The notes under the pieces were generated by a model. That model did not search any database and was not told the DNA's origin. It was given only the letters and a program-made list of their open reading frames with translations. The translations under genes and the position numbers were made by a program. Of a stretch of 48,428 nucleotides of DNA, positions 17,074-24,200 are shown piece after piece (within the stretch, counting starts at the first letter, position 1; each line of letters begins with the position of its first letter). The stretch comes from Burkholderia sp. 4M9327F10 (GTDB lineage Bacteria > Pseudomonadota > Gammaproteobacteria > Burkholderiales > Burkholderiaceae): positions 1 to 48,428 of the forward strand of contig NZ_SCNV01000065.1 in the NCBI RefSeq assembly GCF_005503145.1, read 5' to 3'.

Positions 17074-17547
17074 TTATCGCGTGGCAAACCCTGGCGACTG
17101 CCCGTGAATACCCCGTAGGGCGTCAGCACCAGCCTGCGCAACCTTTGCGTCTTGATCGGACTGCATCCCCGAAACGCCGATCGCTCCGATAATCTTGCCC
17201 TCGAGAATGAGGGGAATGCCTCCGTCAAGGGGAGTTAGATTGGTCATCCCAAGGAGGCGCAGATGCATGCCACCTTGAGCGAGCGCATCCTCAAATAGCT
17301 TCGTCGAGCGCCGAAATCTGACCGCCGTTTCGGCTTTTTGCCTTGCTACGTCAATGCTACCGTACTGAGCCTGATCAAGACGATGCTGCAACACGAGATT
17401 GCCACCGCTATCGACAACCGCGATCACCATTGGCCATCCGTGACGAGTGGCTTCGTCTTCAGCGGCTTGGGCCGCTTGCCTCGCCAGGTGCAACGTTATA
17501 GGCGCGCCGTACAAAGGTGTGATGTGTACCGCTTTTTCTGTGCTCAT
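17074..17547 (-). CDS. GlcG/HbpS family heme-binding-like protein
   Basis: A 157-aa single-domain protein of the GlcG/HbpS (DUF336) family. Members bind heme or are linked to glycolate or aldehyde degradation. Seen: MVIAVVDSGGNLVLQHRLD, the central helix with SIDVARQKAETAVRFRRST, and the C-terminal GGIPLILEGKIIGAIGVSG signature. The ribosome site is GGAAG 5 nt before the ATG at 17547. It is divergent from a LysR gene 120 bp away, which likely controls it. Confidence 0.9.
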   Translation of the reverse strand: MSTEKAVHITPLYGAPITLHLARQAAQAAEDEATRHGWPMVIAVVDSGGNLVLQHRLDQAQYGSIDVARQKAETAVRFRRSTKLFEDALAQGGMHLRLLGMTNLTPLDGGIPLILEGKIIGAIGVSGMQSDQDAKVAQAGADALRGIHGQSPGFATR

Positions 17548-17596
17548 GTCAGTCTTCCGGATGGTTGTGGGACGGCGTTATGCCGTGCCTTGACTG

Positions 17597-17615
17597 TATG
17601 ATTTCCGGTTACATA
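17597..17615. promoter_or_regulatory. Candidate LysR binding site
   Basis: The inverted repeat TATG-N11-CATA lies between the divergent HbpS-like and LysR genes, with an overlapping CGGT-N5-ACCG palindrome. Position and geometry suit a LysR operator; binding is inferred. Confidence 0.4.
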
Positions 17616-17667
17616 CCGATAGTGTTCCGGGCCAATAGGCATTCTTCCGATCAGCGAGAGAATCACG

Positions 17668-18552
17668 ATGGCAGCAGGTGATGATTATGAAGTGCTACTG
17701 GCGGTGATCGACCATGGTAGTCTGACCGCGGCCGCAAAATCGCTTGGACGTTCGTTACAGGCAATTAGCCGCTCGCTTGCGAGTATCGAACAACAACTCA
17801 ACGTCTCGCTGTTCACGAGAACCACACGCCGTGTACTTCCGACACGGGCATGTCTTGCGTTTGTCAGCCGCATTCGGCCAGCGTTAAACGAAATCCACTC
17901 GGCCAGAGACGAATTGATCGAACAGAACGTCCAGTTGCGCGGTTCCATTCGCGTTGCTGCACCATCTTCCTTTGGTGTGCAATACGTTGTTCCTCAGATC
18001 ACTGCCTTCATGGAGAGACATGCTGGCGTCAGCGTTGAACTGCTATTTTCCGAGCGGCATGTCGATCTTGCCAGTGAAGGAATCGATCTCGCAGTTCGTC
18101 TAGGCAAGCTTCCGGACTCAAACCTCCGGGCGCGACGGGTCACTGAATTTCGACGTGTGCTGTTCGCTTCCCGGGAGTACCTCATCGCACACGGCTATCC
18201 CATCGACCCATCGGATCTCGCAAGTCATGAGTGCATTCTTCGCCAAGACCCGCTTCGGGACATCTGGGAGTTCGGTACGGATGAACGGGCCGTGCAGGTA
18301 CATGGCAGGTTACGGGCGAACGATGCCGATGCCTGCAATATGGCCGCTGTGGCCGGCCACGGAATCGCCCGTGCGCCCTTGTGGCAGGTGCGCAGTCTTG
18401 TGGATTCAGGAGCGGTGGACGTTGTGCTCGCCGAGTTCGAGCCGAAACCCGTTCCGGTGCACCTGGTATGGGTTGCGGGTCGATCCCTGCCTCGCCGGGT
18501 GAGAGCACTTATCGACTTCCTTGCGGAGAGGATTGCGGCGCAAGATCTGTAG
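17668..18552 (+). CDS. LysR family transcriptional regulator
   Basis: A 294-aa LysR-type regulator. The helix-turn-helix lies around residues 10-60 (VIDHGSLTAAAKSLGRSLQA, then LNVSLFTRTTRRVLPT). The effector domain begins near residue 93 (GSIRVAAPSSFGVQYVVP) and includes GIDLAVRLGKLPDS and AVAGHGIARAPLW. That layout is typical of the CrgA/DsdC-like branch. It is divergent from the HbpS-like gene. Confidence 0.92.
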   Translation: MAAGDDYEVLLAVIDHGSLTAAAKSLGRSLQAISRSLASIEQQLNVSLFTRTTRRVLPTRACLAFVSRIRPALNEIHSARDELIEQNVQLRGSIRVAAPSSFGVQYVVPQITAFMERHAGVSVELLFSERHVDLASEGIDLAVRLGKLPDSNLRARRVTEFRRVLFASREYLIAHGYPIDPSDLASHECILRQDPLRDIWEFGTDERAVQVHGRLRANDADACNMAAVAGHGIARAPLWQVRSLVDSGAVDVVLAEFEPKPVPVHLVWVAGRSLPRRVRALIDFLAERIAAQDL

Positions 18553-18724
18553 GGCGGTGGGGTCGAGATGTTCCCCGCGTAATAGTCCGAGTCCGTGCTC
18601 ACCAAAATGACAATGCCAGATAGCGTTCATCCAGCTACCGCGGCTATCGATGCGAGAGCGGCGTTGCCAGTACGTTCGCTTCGGTTACGAAATAGCAGAC
18701 GGTCACGCAGATCGAGCTGAAAGA

Positions 18725-18770
18725 CTGCTTCGGGTCGATTACGGCCGACCGGGTGAGGCGGAAGTCGGCC
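18725..18770 (+). repeat. Dispersed repeat copy R1
   Basis: A 46-bp segment beginning CTGCTTCGGGTCGATTACGG matches 21369-21414 with only five differences and no gaps. It lies in the 265-bp gap between convergent LysR and NADH dehydrogenase genes. Confidence 0.8.
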
Positions 18771-18817
18771 AATTGCGGTCCATCGCAGTCGGTTGGCGAA
18801 TGTCTGCTGATAGTTGA

Positions 18818-20026
18818 TCAGGCAACGACGATACGGCGAGGATCAGCGGCAGCGAATACTTCAGTTCGCGCCGCACCCGCGGCCGGCGGATAGATCCATT
18901 CGGTATTGATCTTGGTCTTGAGCTGTTTCGCTTCCTGGCCGACCAACTTTACTGCGCGATCCCATCCTTCTGTGTAGACTGCGCCCCATTGACCCAAGTC
19001 AAGACACGTCACGTACTTCGGCTGGGCGTATGGAATCATCTCGGCGCCGACCAGATCGGCGGCGACGTTGTGTCCAGCGGAACGGCCCAGATTCATTGCG
19101 TGCTGGCAGGACATCATCGCGTAGTTGCCCTCGTCATCCGTTGCTGCATACGCGACATCGCCTGTTGCGAAGATGTTGTTCAAGCCCTTCACGCGCAGAT
19201 AACAGTCCACATAAAGCCGGCCTGCGGGATCGCGCTCGGCGGGCACCTGCTCCGTCAGCGCGCTTGCCCGTACACCAGCAGTCCAGATAACGGTCTTGGC
19301 CTCGATGCGCTGACCGTCAGACGTGGTCAGGCCGTTGGGGTCAACGGACGACACTGCCGAGCCGAGTTTCAAGGTCACACCCAGTTCGTGGAGCGCCTCT
19401 TCAATCACTGGACGCGGACCCGCGCCGAGATCTGGGCCGATCGCAGGATTGCGCTCGACGACGATGACGTTCACATTGGCTTCTTCCCCGAGCGCCGCGC
19501 GCAGACGAGCAGGCATCTCGGCGGCGGTCTCAATGCCAGTGAAACCTCCACCCGCGACTACCACGGTGTTGCGCGCCGGCGTATCCGGTTGATCTGCCAG
19601 ACCCTTGATGTGCGCTTCCAGTTCGGCCGCTTCGTCAATCTGGTCGACGCTGAATGCATGTTCTGCCAACCCCTGTACTGGTGGACGGAACAGCCGGCTG
19701 CCGGTGGCGAGAACCAGGCGGTCGTACTGAATCGTCGATCTGTTTTGATCAGCTGTGACGACGTCTACAGTATCGCGGTCCGGGTGAATCCGATCGACGG
19801 TACCCTGGATGAAGTTCACACCTGCTTCGCGAAAAATTTCGGTGAGTGGCGCCTTCATTGAGGCGGCGTTTACTTCGTAAAGACGGGGGCGAATATGCAA
19901 ATTCGGTTCAGGTGCCACCAACCAGATTTCCACGTCCGTTTTGCGTTGCTCGTCGATCAACCGTGCGGCGCTCAATGCGCTCCACATGCCGGCGAAACCG
20001 GCGCCGATAACTAGAATTCGCTTCAT
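18818..20026 (-). CDS. Type II NADH dehydrogenase-like FAD/NAD(P) oxidoreductase
   Basis: A 402-aa two-dinucleotide-fold flavoprotein of the NDH-2 family, likely passing electrons from NADH to quinone at the membrane face without proton pumping. The start at 20026 has AGGA upstream; a start six codons earlier has none. Seen: ILVIGAGFAGMW (FAD), LVLATGSRLFRPP, VVVAGGGFTGIETAAE (NAD), KTVIWTAGVRAS and NIFATGDVAY. The operator/promoter at 20187-20221 suggests control by the adjacent Rrf2 regulator. Other NDH-2-like reductases cannot be excluded. Confidence 0.88.
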   Translation of the reverse strand: MKRILVIGAGFAGMWSALSAARLIDEQRKTDVEIWLVAPEPNLHIRPRLYEVNAASMKAPLTEIFREAGVNFIQGTVDRIHPDRDTVDVVTADQNRSTIQYDRLVLATGSRLFRPPVQGLAEHAFSVDQIDEAAELEAHIKGLADQPDTPARNTVVVAGGGFTGIETAAEMPARLRAALGEEANVNVIVVERNPAIGPDLGAGPRPVIEEALHELGVTLKLGSAVSSVDPNGLTTSDGQRIEAKTVIWTAGVRASALTEQVPAERDPAGRLYVDCYLRVKGLNNIFATGDVAYAATDDEGNYAMMSCQHAMNLGRSAGHNVAADLVGAEMIPYAQPKYVTCLDLGQWGAVYTEGWDRAVKLVGQEAKQLKTKINTEWIYPPAAGAARTEVFAAADPRRIVVA

Positions 20027-20177
20027 CTTAGTAGTCCTATTCATTAAAAACTGTGTCTGCTCATGACGAAGTCATGATCCGTTCGCCACATAAGGTTGAT
20101 AGAGCGGCTCGGTGCTGCCTGAATTGACGAAATGGTCGTGCCCTTCATGGTGCCAGTAGGAGTGTCTTCCGCTGCAT

Positions 20178-20221
20178 CGTTCCTTAACTACGATTCTATG
20201 AGTCGTAGTTAAGGAACGCAA
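20178..20221 (-). promoter_or_regulatory. Palindromic operator on the NADH dehydrogenase promoter
   Basis: CGTTCCTTAACTACGA and its perfect 16-nt complement TCGTAGTTAAGGAACG (20178-20193, 20203-20218) flank a 9-nt centre. On the minus strand TTGCGT (20221-20216), a 17-bp spacer and TAGAAT (20198-20193) form a promoter, and the core ACTACGA-N9-TCGTAGT (20187-20209) covers the spacer and -10. A related copy lies before the Rrf2 gene. Confidence 0.65.
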
Positions 20222-20386
20222 GAAATTTTCGACCGATGCTCAACATGCGAAAAGCTGCGTTGATGCTGCAAAAGTGCTTGAGTGCTGGCAGGGGGGCGAT
20301 TTTTCGCCCATGGGGTACTAACTGGGGCAAAACAGGAGACCACGCAAATGTGCGCGGGAACGTGTAGCGGGGAGACTGGAATGAAA

Positions 20387-20418
20387 ACAGGCTCGCGTCC
20401 TTTTGGACTCGAGCCTGT
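20387..20418 (-). terminator. Probable intrinsic terminator of the Rrf2 gene
   Basis: ACAGGCTCG-c-GTCC and its complement GGAC-t-CGAGCCTGT form a 13-bp stem with one mismatch and a TTTT/AAAA loop, followed on the minus strand by TTTTCATT. It lies about 180 nt after the Rrf2 stop codon. Confidence 0.5.
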
Positions 20419-20599
20419 CCGGATGTGGGGGCTGTTGTGGGTGCTGTAGGCTTTACCGCGTCGGTGGCGGCGGGGGGCACGCCGCGCCGGGTAACCATGA
20501 CCCATGGTCAGCGCGTGGCATAGACAGGCGGCGAGATTGCCAACCGTCGATGTGGCACGGCCGCTCGGCTTACGACGAGCCGGACATATATCGGCCCGG

Positions 20600-21127
20600 C
20601 TATTCGCGATCCTCGCTGCGACGACTAGCCGATCGATCAGCGAACCACTTCACAACGTGACGTCCGTAGCTGGCCGGCGCCTTGGCGATCGTCCGGTGCG
20701 CGAGATCGGCCAGCGTATGCTTTTGCAGTTCTTCTCGTAAGGAGTTCTGGGCGGCTTGCATCACCGCGTTGATCGAGCAGACACCTCGCGTCGCCCAATC
20801 GGGCGCCTGATCGTTGAACACGGCGCATCGCGAACGTATTTCGCGGCAATCGAACAGCGGTTTGTCACCGTCAATCGCTTCGACGACCTGTGCGACAGTA
20901 ATATCTTCGGCTGGCCGTGCAAGCGCGAAGCCCCCGCGGACTCCCTCGGTGGCGACTACCAGTCCGGTTTTCGCCAGTTTGGTGAACAGTTTCGCCAGAT
21001 AATCCGTGGGAACGCCCTGGAGTTCCGCGAGGTCGCGCACACTCGCTTCCTTTACCCCGGCTGGCGATTCGGCAAGGTAAAGGAGGCAGTGCAATGCGTA
21101 TTCTACGCCTGTACTAATATGAGACAT
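20600..21127 (-). CDS. Rrf2 family regulator, RsrR-like Fe-S sensor candidate
   Basis: A 175-aa regulator starting at the ATG at 21127; a longer reading upstream would place the operator inside the gene. N-terminal winged helix: TGVEYALHCLLYLAE, VPTDYLAKLFTKL, GVRGGFALARP. The metal-ligand pattern is Glu9-x3-His13 in helix 1 plus Cys94, Cys101 and Cys117. In RsrR, Glu8, His12 and two Cys hold a 2Fe-2S cluster; classical NsrR/IscR use three close Cys. This suggests a redox-sensing Rrf2 protein that controls itself and the NADH dehydrogenase gene. Family is certain, cofactor inferred. Confidence 0.88.
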   Translation of the reverse strand: MSHISTGVEYALHCLLYLAESPAGVKEASVRDLAELQGVPTDYLAKLFTKLAKTGLVVATEGVRGGFALARPAEDITVAQVVEAIDGDKPLFDCREIRSRCAVFNDQAPDWATRGVCSINAVMQAAQNSLREELQKHTLADLAHRTIAKAPASYGRHVVKWFADRSASRRSEDRE

Positions 21128-21133
21128 CTTTAA

Positions 21134-21156
21134 ACTAGGACTTAATGTGTCGTAGT
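21134..21156 (-). promoter_or_regulatory. Second copy of the Rrf2-linked operator
   Basis: A 23-bp near-palindrome (half-sites ACTAGGA and TCGTAGT, N9) matches the 20187-20209 operator at 18 of 23 positions. It ends 7 bp before the Rrf2 start codon on the minus strand, with TAAAAT just upstream. This is the expected layout for autoregulation. Confidence 0.6.
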
Positions 21157-21368
21157 ATTTTAGCATAACGGAATCAGGCGTGTTCTGCAATGAAATCAAC
21201 TGATCCGGCACGCCGGTAGAAGGTGTCGGCCAAGAACGTTTCCAGTCTTTGCGTGCCGCGGAACCGGGTAGAGTCGGCTTGCCACCTCCGGTTACGGCGG
21301 CGCGTGAGCGAACCGGAATGGCCGTTCTTGAACGCGGTCGAGACGCTCCCCAGAGGCAGACCGTAGGG

Positions 21369-21414
21369 CTGTTCCGGGTCGATTACGGCCGACCGGGCGA
21401 GGTGGCAGTCGGCC
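21369..21414 (+). repeat. Dispersed repeat copy R2
   Basis: A 46-bp segment beginning CTGTTCCGGGTCGATTACGG is identical to R1 (18725-18770) except at five positions. It is intergenic. Confidence 0.8.
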
Positions 21415-21645
21415 ACGAACCGTCATTCAGCCAGCGCACAAGTCTGCCGGTTGAACAACCGCTGTGCTCCGCTCGGCGGCCATTGGCGAAAGCGGAATCT
21501 GGTTTTCGTACTCCCTTTGCCAGAAAAAGCTCAGCGATAGTCCAGTTCGAAGGGACATTTGGAGCCCTGCACTACCTCGGCGTACCTGCAGCTTGACCGG
21601 CACCGAATAGCGAGAAATCGAGCCGGATTCAGCGCTACTGCGGCG

Positions 21646-21709
21646 CAGTATTAGATTTAGTGATACTGTCTGATCGCATGCTGTTTTTCTGAAATCACCG
21701 TCCTACACT
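21646..21709 (+). promoter_or_regulatory. LysR box (perfect T-N11-A) and promoter of the MFS-lyase cassette
   Basis: CAGTAT-N11-ATACTG (21646-21668) is a perfect 6-bp inverted repeat with 11-bp spacing. TACACT at 21704-21709 is a plausible -10 without a good -35, as in activator-dependent promoters. The box centre lies about 59 bp upstream of the inferred transcription start. Confidence 0.55.
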
Positions 21710-21754
21710 CCGATCCAAGGTGCATGAAGCACCGCCCGGAGACAGGAGACGATT

Positions 21755-23149
21755 GTGAACAGACAGGTATTACTCGAAGACGTGCCGCTTCGCCCATTTC
21801 ACGTTGGAGTCGCGTTCAGCGGGACCGGCGGGCAATTCAGCGACGGCTTCGTTCTTGGCATCATCGGCATCGCGGTCAGCATGGCCGTCGGCCCGCTGCA
21901 TCTCGACGCCCTGTGGATGGGGCTGCTCGGCGCGGCATCGCTGGCCGGTCTGTTTCTCGGCAGCGTGCTGGCTGGTCCGATTGCCGACCGGTACGGCCGG
22001 CGCACGATCTTTGCCTACGACATGTTGCTGTTTGCCGTCGTCTCCGCCGCGCAATACTTTGTGACGTCGCCTTCGCAATTGCTGGCCCTGCGTCTCGTGC
22101 TCGGGCTGATCCTCGGCGCCGACTACGTAGTCAGTAAATCACTCGTGACCGAGTTTTCGCCCCGCCGTTATCGAGGCCGCCTGTTGAGCGTGCTGGCTGC
22201 GGCATGGGCCGCAGGTTATGTCGGCGCTTATATCGCAGGCTTCGCCATGCGCGACATCGGCCCCGACGCCTGGCGATTCATGCTAGCGGCAAGCGGCGTT
22301 CCGGCACTCCTCATTCTTCCGTTCCGCCTTATCGTGCCCGAGTCGCCGATGTGGCTGATGAAGCGCGGCCGCCGCGATGAAGCGCTCGCGATTGTGCATC
22401 GCCGGTTTGGTACGGACGTCACGCTCGCCTCGACGTCGCCGGCAACCCTGCAGCACAAAGGCGCATGGTCGCAACTCTTTTCTCCGCGCTGGCGCAAAAA
22501 TACCCTGGTCGGTTGCGTGTTCTACACATGCCAGGTGATTCCCTATTTCGCGCTGGGCACGTTTGCGCCGAAGGTCCTCGAAGCACTGCACGTCAAGGAC
22601 AAATTTGAGGGCGGCCTCGTCTACAACGTCCTGCTCTTCGCCGGCGCCATCATTGGCCTGATGCTCGTCGACCGCATCTCGCGGCGCGCGTTCCTTCTCG
22701 GCACCTTCTATCTTGCGGCGCTCGGACTTGCCGTGCTGACCTACGCGAATTTTGGCGCCACCGGCACCATGCTCGTTTTCGGCCTGTTTGCCTGCGTGCT
22801 CTCGGCAGCGGCGAACCTTGAGTTCGTCTATCCCCCGGAGTTGTTTCCGACGCATCTGCGCGCTTCCGGCGTGGGCCTCGCGGTGGCTTCCAGCCGCTTC
22901 GGTTCGGCCATCAGCACATTCCTGCTGCCGCTCGCCGTGCAACATGTTGGCATCCATACGGCGCTGGGCGTTTGCGTAGGAGTTCTACTCTTTGGCGGCG
23001 TGTTCTGCCAGTTTATGGCACCCGAAACCGGTGGCGCGAATCTTTCCGACCTGAAGTCCGATCACACCGAAGACGATGCAATCGAAACTTCCGGCCAGCA
23101 TGACGCCTCTTTCGCAACATCGACGCCAGGCGGCAGGAAGCGTATCTGA
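21755..23149 (+). CDS. MFS transporter (metabolite:H+ symporter-like)
   Basis: A 464-aa inner-membrane permease starting at a GTG at 21755 with AGGAGA 5 nt upstream. Seen: an N-terminal FSGTGGQFSDGFVLGIIG helix, GPIADRYGRRTIFAYD (motif A), RLVLGLILGADYVVS, the PESPMWLMKRGR loop typical of sugar/acid symporters, a second motif A VDRISRRAF and PPELFPTHLRASGVG. Twelve helices fit the length. The hydrophilic tail is about 35 aa. As first gene of the LysR-lyase-deacylase cassette it probably imports the lyase substrate. Confidence 0.92.
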   Translation: MNRQVLLEDVPLRPFHVGVAFSGTGGQFSDGFVLGIIGIAVSMAVGPLHLDALWMGLLGAASLAGLFLGSVLAGPIADRYGRRTIFAYDMLLFAVVSAAQYFVTSPSQLLALRLVLGLILGADYVVSKSLVTEFSPRRYRGRLLSVLAAAWAAGYVGAYIAGFAMRDIGPDAWRFMLAASGVPALLILPFRLIVPESPMWLMKRGRRDEALAIVHRRFGTDVTLASTSPATLQHKGAWSQLFSPRWRKNTLVGCVFYTCQVIPYFALGTFAPKVLEALHVKDKFEGGLVYNVLLFAGAIIGLMLVDRISRRAFLLGTFYLAALGLAVLTYANFGATGTMLVFGLFACVLSAAANLEFVYPPELFPTHLRASGVGLAVASSRFGSAISTFLLPLAVQHVGIHTALGVCVGVLLFGGVFCQFMAPETGGANLSDLKSDHTEDDAIETSGQHDASFATSTPGGRKRI

Positions 23150-23216
23150 CGATACGCGGTGCGAGGGCGGAGCGAATGCGGGAACATAGGCACGAACTCT
23201 CTCATCAGGACACGAT

Positions 23217-24200
23217 ATGCCGTCGAACAAACCTCTCGATATGCACGCGGTGCAGGTGTTCGTCGCTGTGGCGGAAGAAGGCAGCATGTCGGCCGCCGCC
23301 GCGCGCATGGGCATCTCCCAGTCGGGCGTATCGCAGATCATTCGACAGCTTGAAGACGACCTGGGCGTCGTGCTCGTCAATCGCACGACCCGTCCGATGG
23401 CACTCACGCCCTTCGGCATTGCGCTCAGAAATCGCGGCGCCGTGCTGAGCGAGGAAATCGCCAATCTCAAGGCACAGGTCGTCGAAGCGGGACAAGGCAT
23501 CAAGCCAGATTTGCGTATCGGCCTGGTCGATTCCTTCGCCTCGACATGCGGGTCGGTATTTACGAAAAATCTGTTGGGTAAGGTATCGCAACTGTCGATC
23601 CGGACCGGTTTGAGCCCGCAGCAAGGTGAGGCGCTGCTGCGCCGCGATCTGGATCTGATCGTCACGAGCGATCCGCTGATGGACGCTAACGATGTCGTTC
23701 GATATCGACTGTTTTCCGAGCGCTATCTGGTGATTACGCCGAGGAACCTCGACTCCCCCGTGAAGACCATCGACGATCTGAAGATGTTGACTCACCGCCT
23801 TCCCATCGTCCGGTTTAACCGTACGTCCCAGGTAGGGATGCAGATCGAGCGATACCTGCGGCGCATCGACGTTCGCGCGCCGAACCGGCTCGAACTCGAT
23901 AACGCGGACGCGCTGACGTCGATGGTGGCGGAAGGCATCGGCTGGGCCATTACCTCGCCCATGTGTCTGCTTCAGGGAGTCACGCATGCCGCCCGCGTCG
24001 CGCCGCATCTGGTCGAGAAGCTGGGCCTGGAGCGATCGCTCTATCTGGTGGCGCGCCGGGACGAATACAACGCATTTTTCGACGACGCGTGCGAGACAGC
24101 CCGCGAAGTCATCGAGACATCGTTCATGCCGAGACTGAAAGCGCTCGGCGCGAACATTGAACAACTCATTACCGTTGGCGGAAGGAATGCAAATGAATAA
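23217..24200 (+). CDS. LysR family transcriptional regulator
   Basis: A 327-aa LysR-type regulator. The helix-turn-helix is at about 8-65 (AVAEEGSMSAAAARMGISQS, then LGVVLVNRTTRPMALTP). The effector domain starts near 97 (DLRIGLVDSFASTCG) and includes LDNADALTSMVAEGIGWAI. AGGA precedes the ATG at 23217. Its stop codon overlaps the lyase start by 8 bp, so translation is coupled. It is co-transcribed with the genes it probably controls, which is unusual for LysR regulators, usually divergent. Confidence 0.93.
   Translation: MPSNKPLDMHAVQVFVAVAEEGSMSAAAARMGISQSGVSQIIRQLEDDLGVVLVNRTTRPMALTPFGIALRNRGAVLSEEIANLKAQVVEAGQGIKPDLRIGLVDSFASTCGSVFTKNLLGKVSQLSIRTGLSPQQGEALLRRDLDLIVTSDPLMDANDVVRYRLFSERYLVITPRNLDSPVKTIDDLKMLTHRLPIVRFNRTSQVGMQIERYLRRIDVRAPNRLELDNADALTSMVAEGIGWAITSPMCLLQGVTHAARVAPHLVEKLGLERSLYLVARRDEYNAFFDDACETAREVIETSFMPRLKALGANIEQLITVGGRNANE

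Larger units (their letters stand above)
20027..20599. other. 573-bp intergenic region between NDH-2-like and Rrf2 genes
   Basis: It holds the palindromic operator and candidate promoter of the NADH dehydrogenase gene and a probable terminator of the Rrf2 gene at 20387-20418. The leader downstream of the operator (20045-20177, minus strand) contains a frame rich in His, Tyr and Trp without a clear start. No confident gene. Confidence 0.5.
21128..21754. other. 627-bp intergenic region between divergent Rrf2 and MFS genes
   Basis: It holds the Rrf2 operator, repeat copy R2 and surrounding decayed repeat-like sequence (about 21260-21480), and the T-N11-A box at 21646 with a TACACT -10 at 21704. 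No gene supported. Confidence 0.5.

Noticed and set aside
20196..20505. Two frames of about 100 codons on the minus strand between the Rrf2 and NADH dehydrogenase genes
   Set aside because: They overlap the terminator hairpin and end inside the operator; two competing frames and no domain content.
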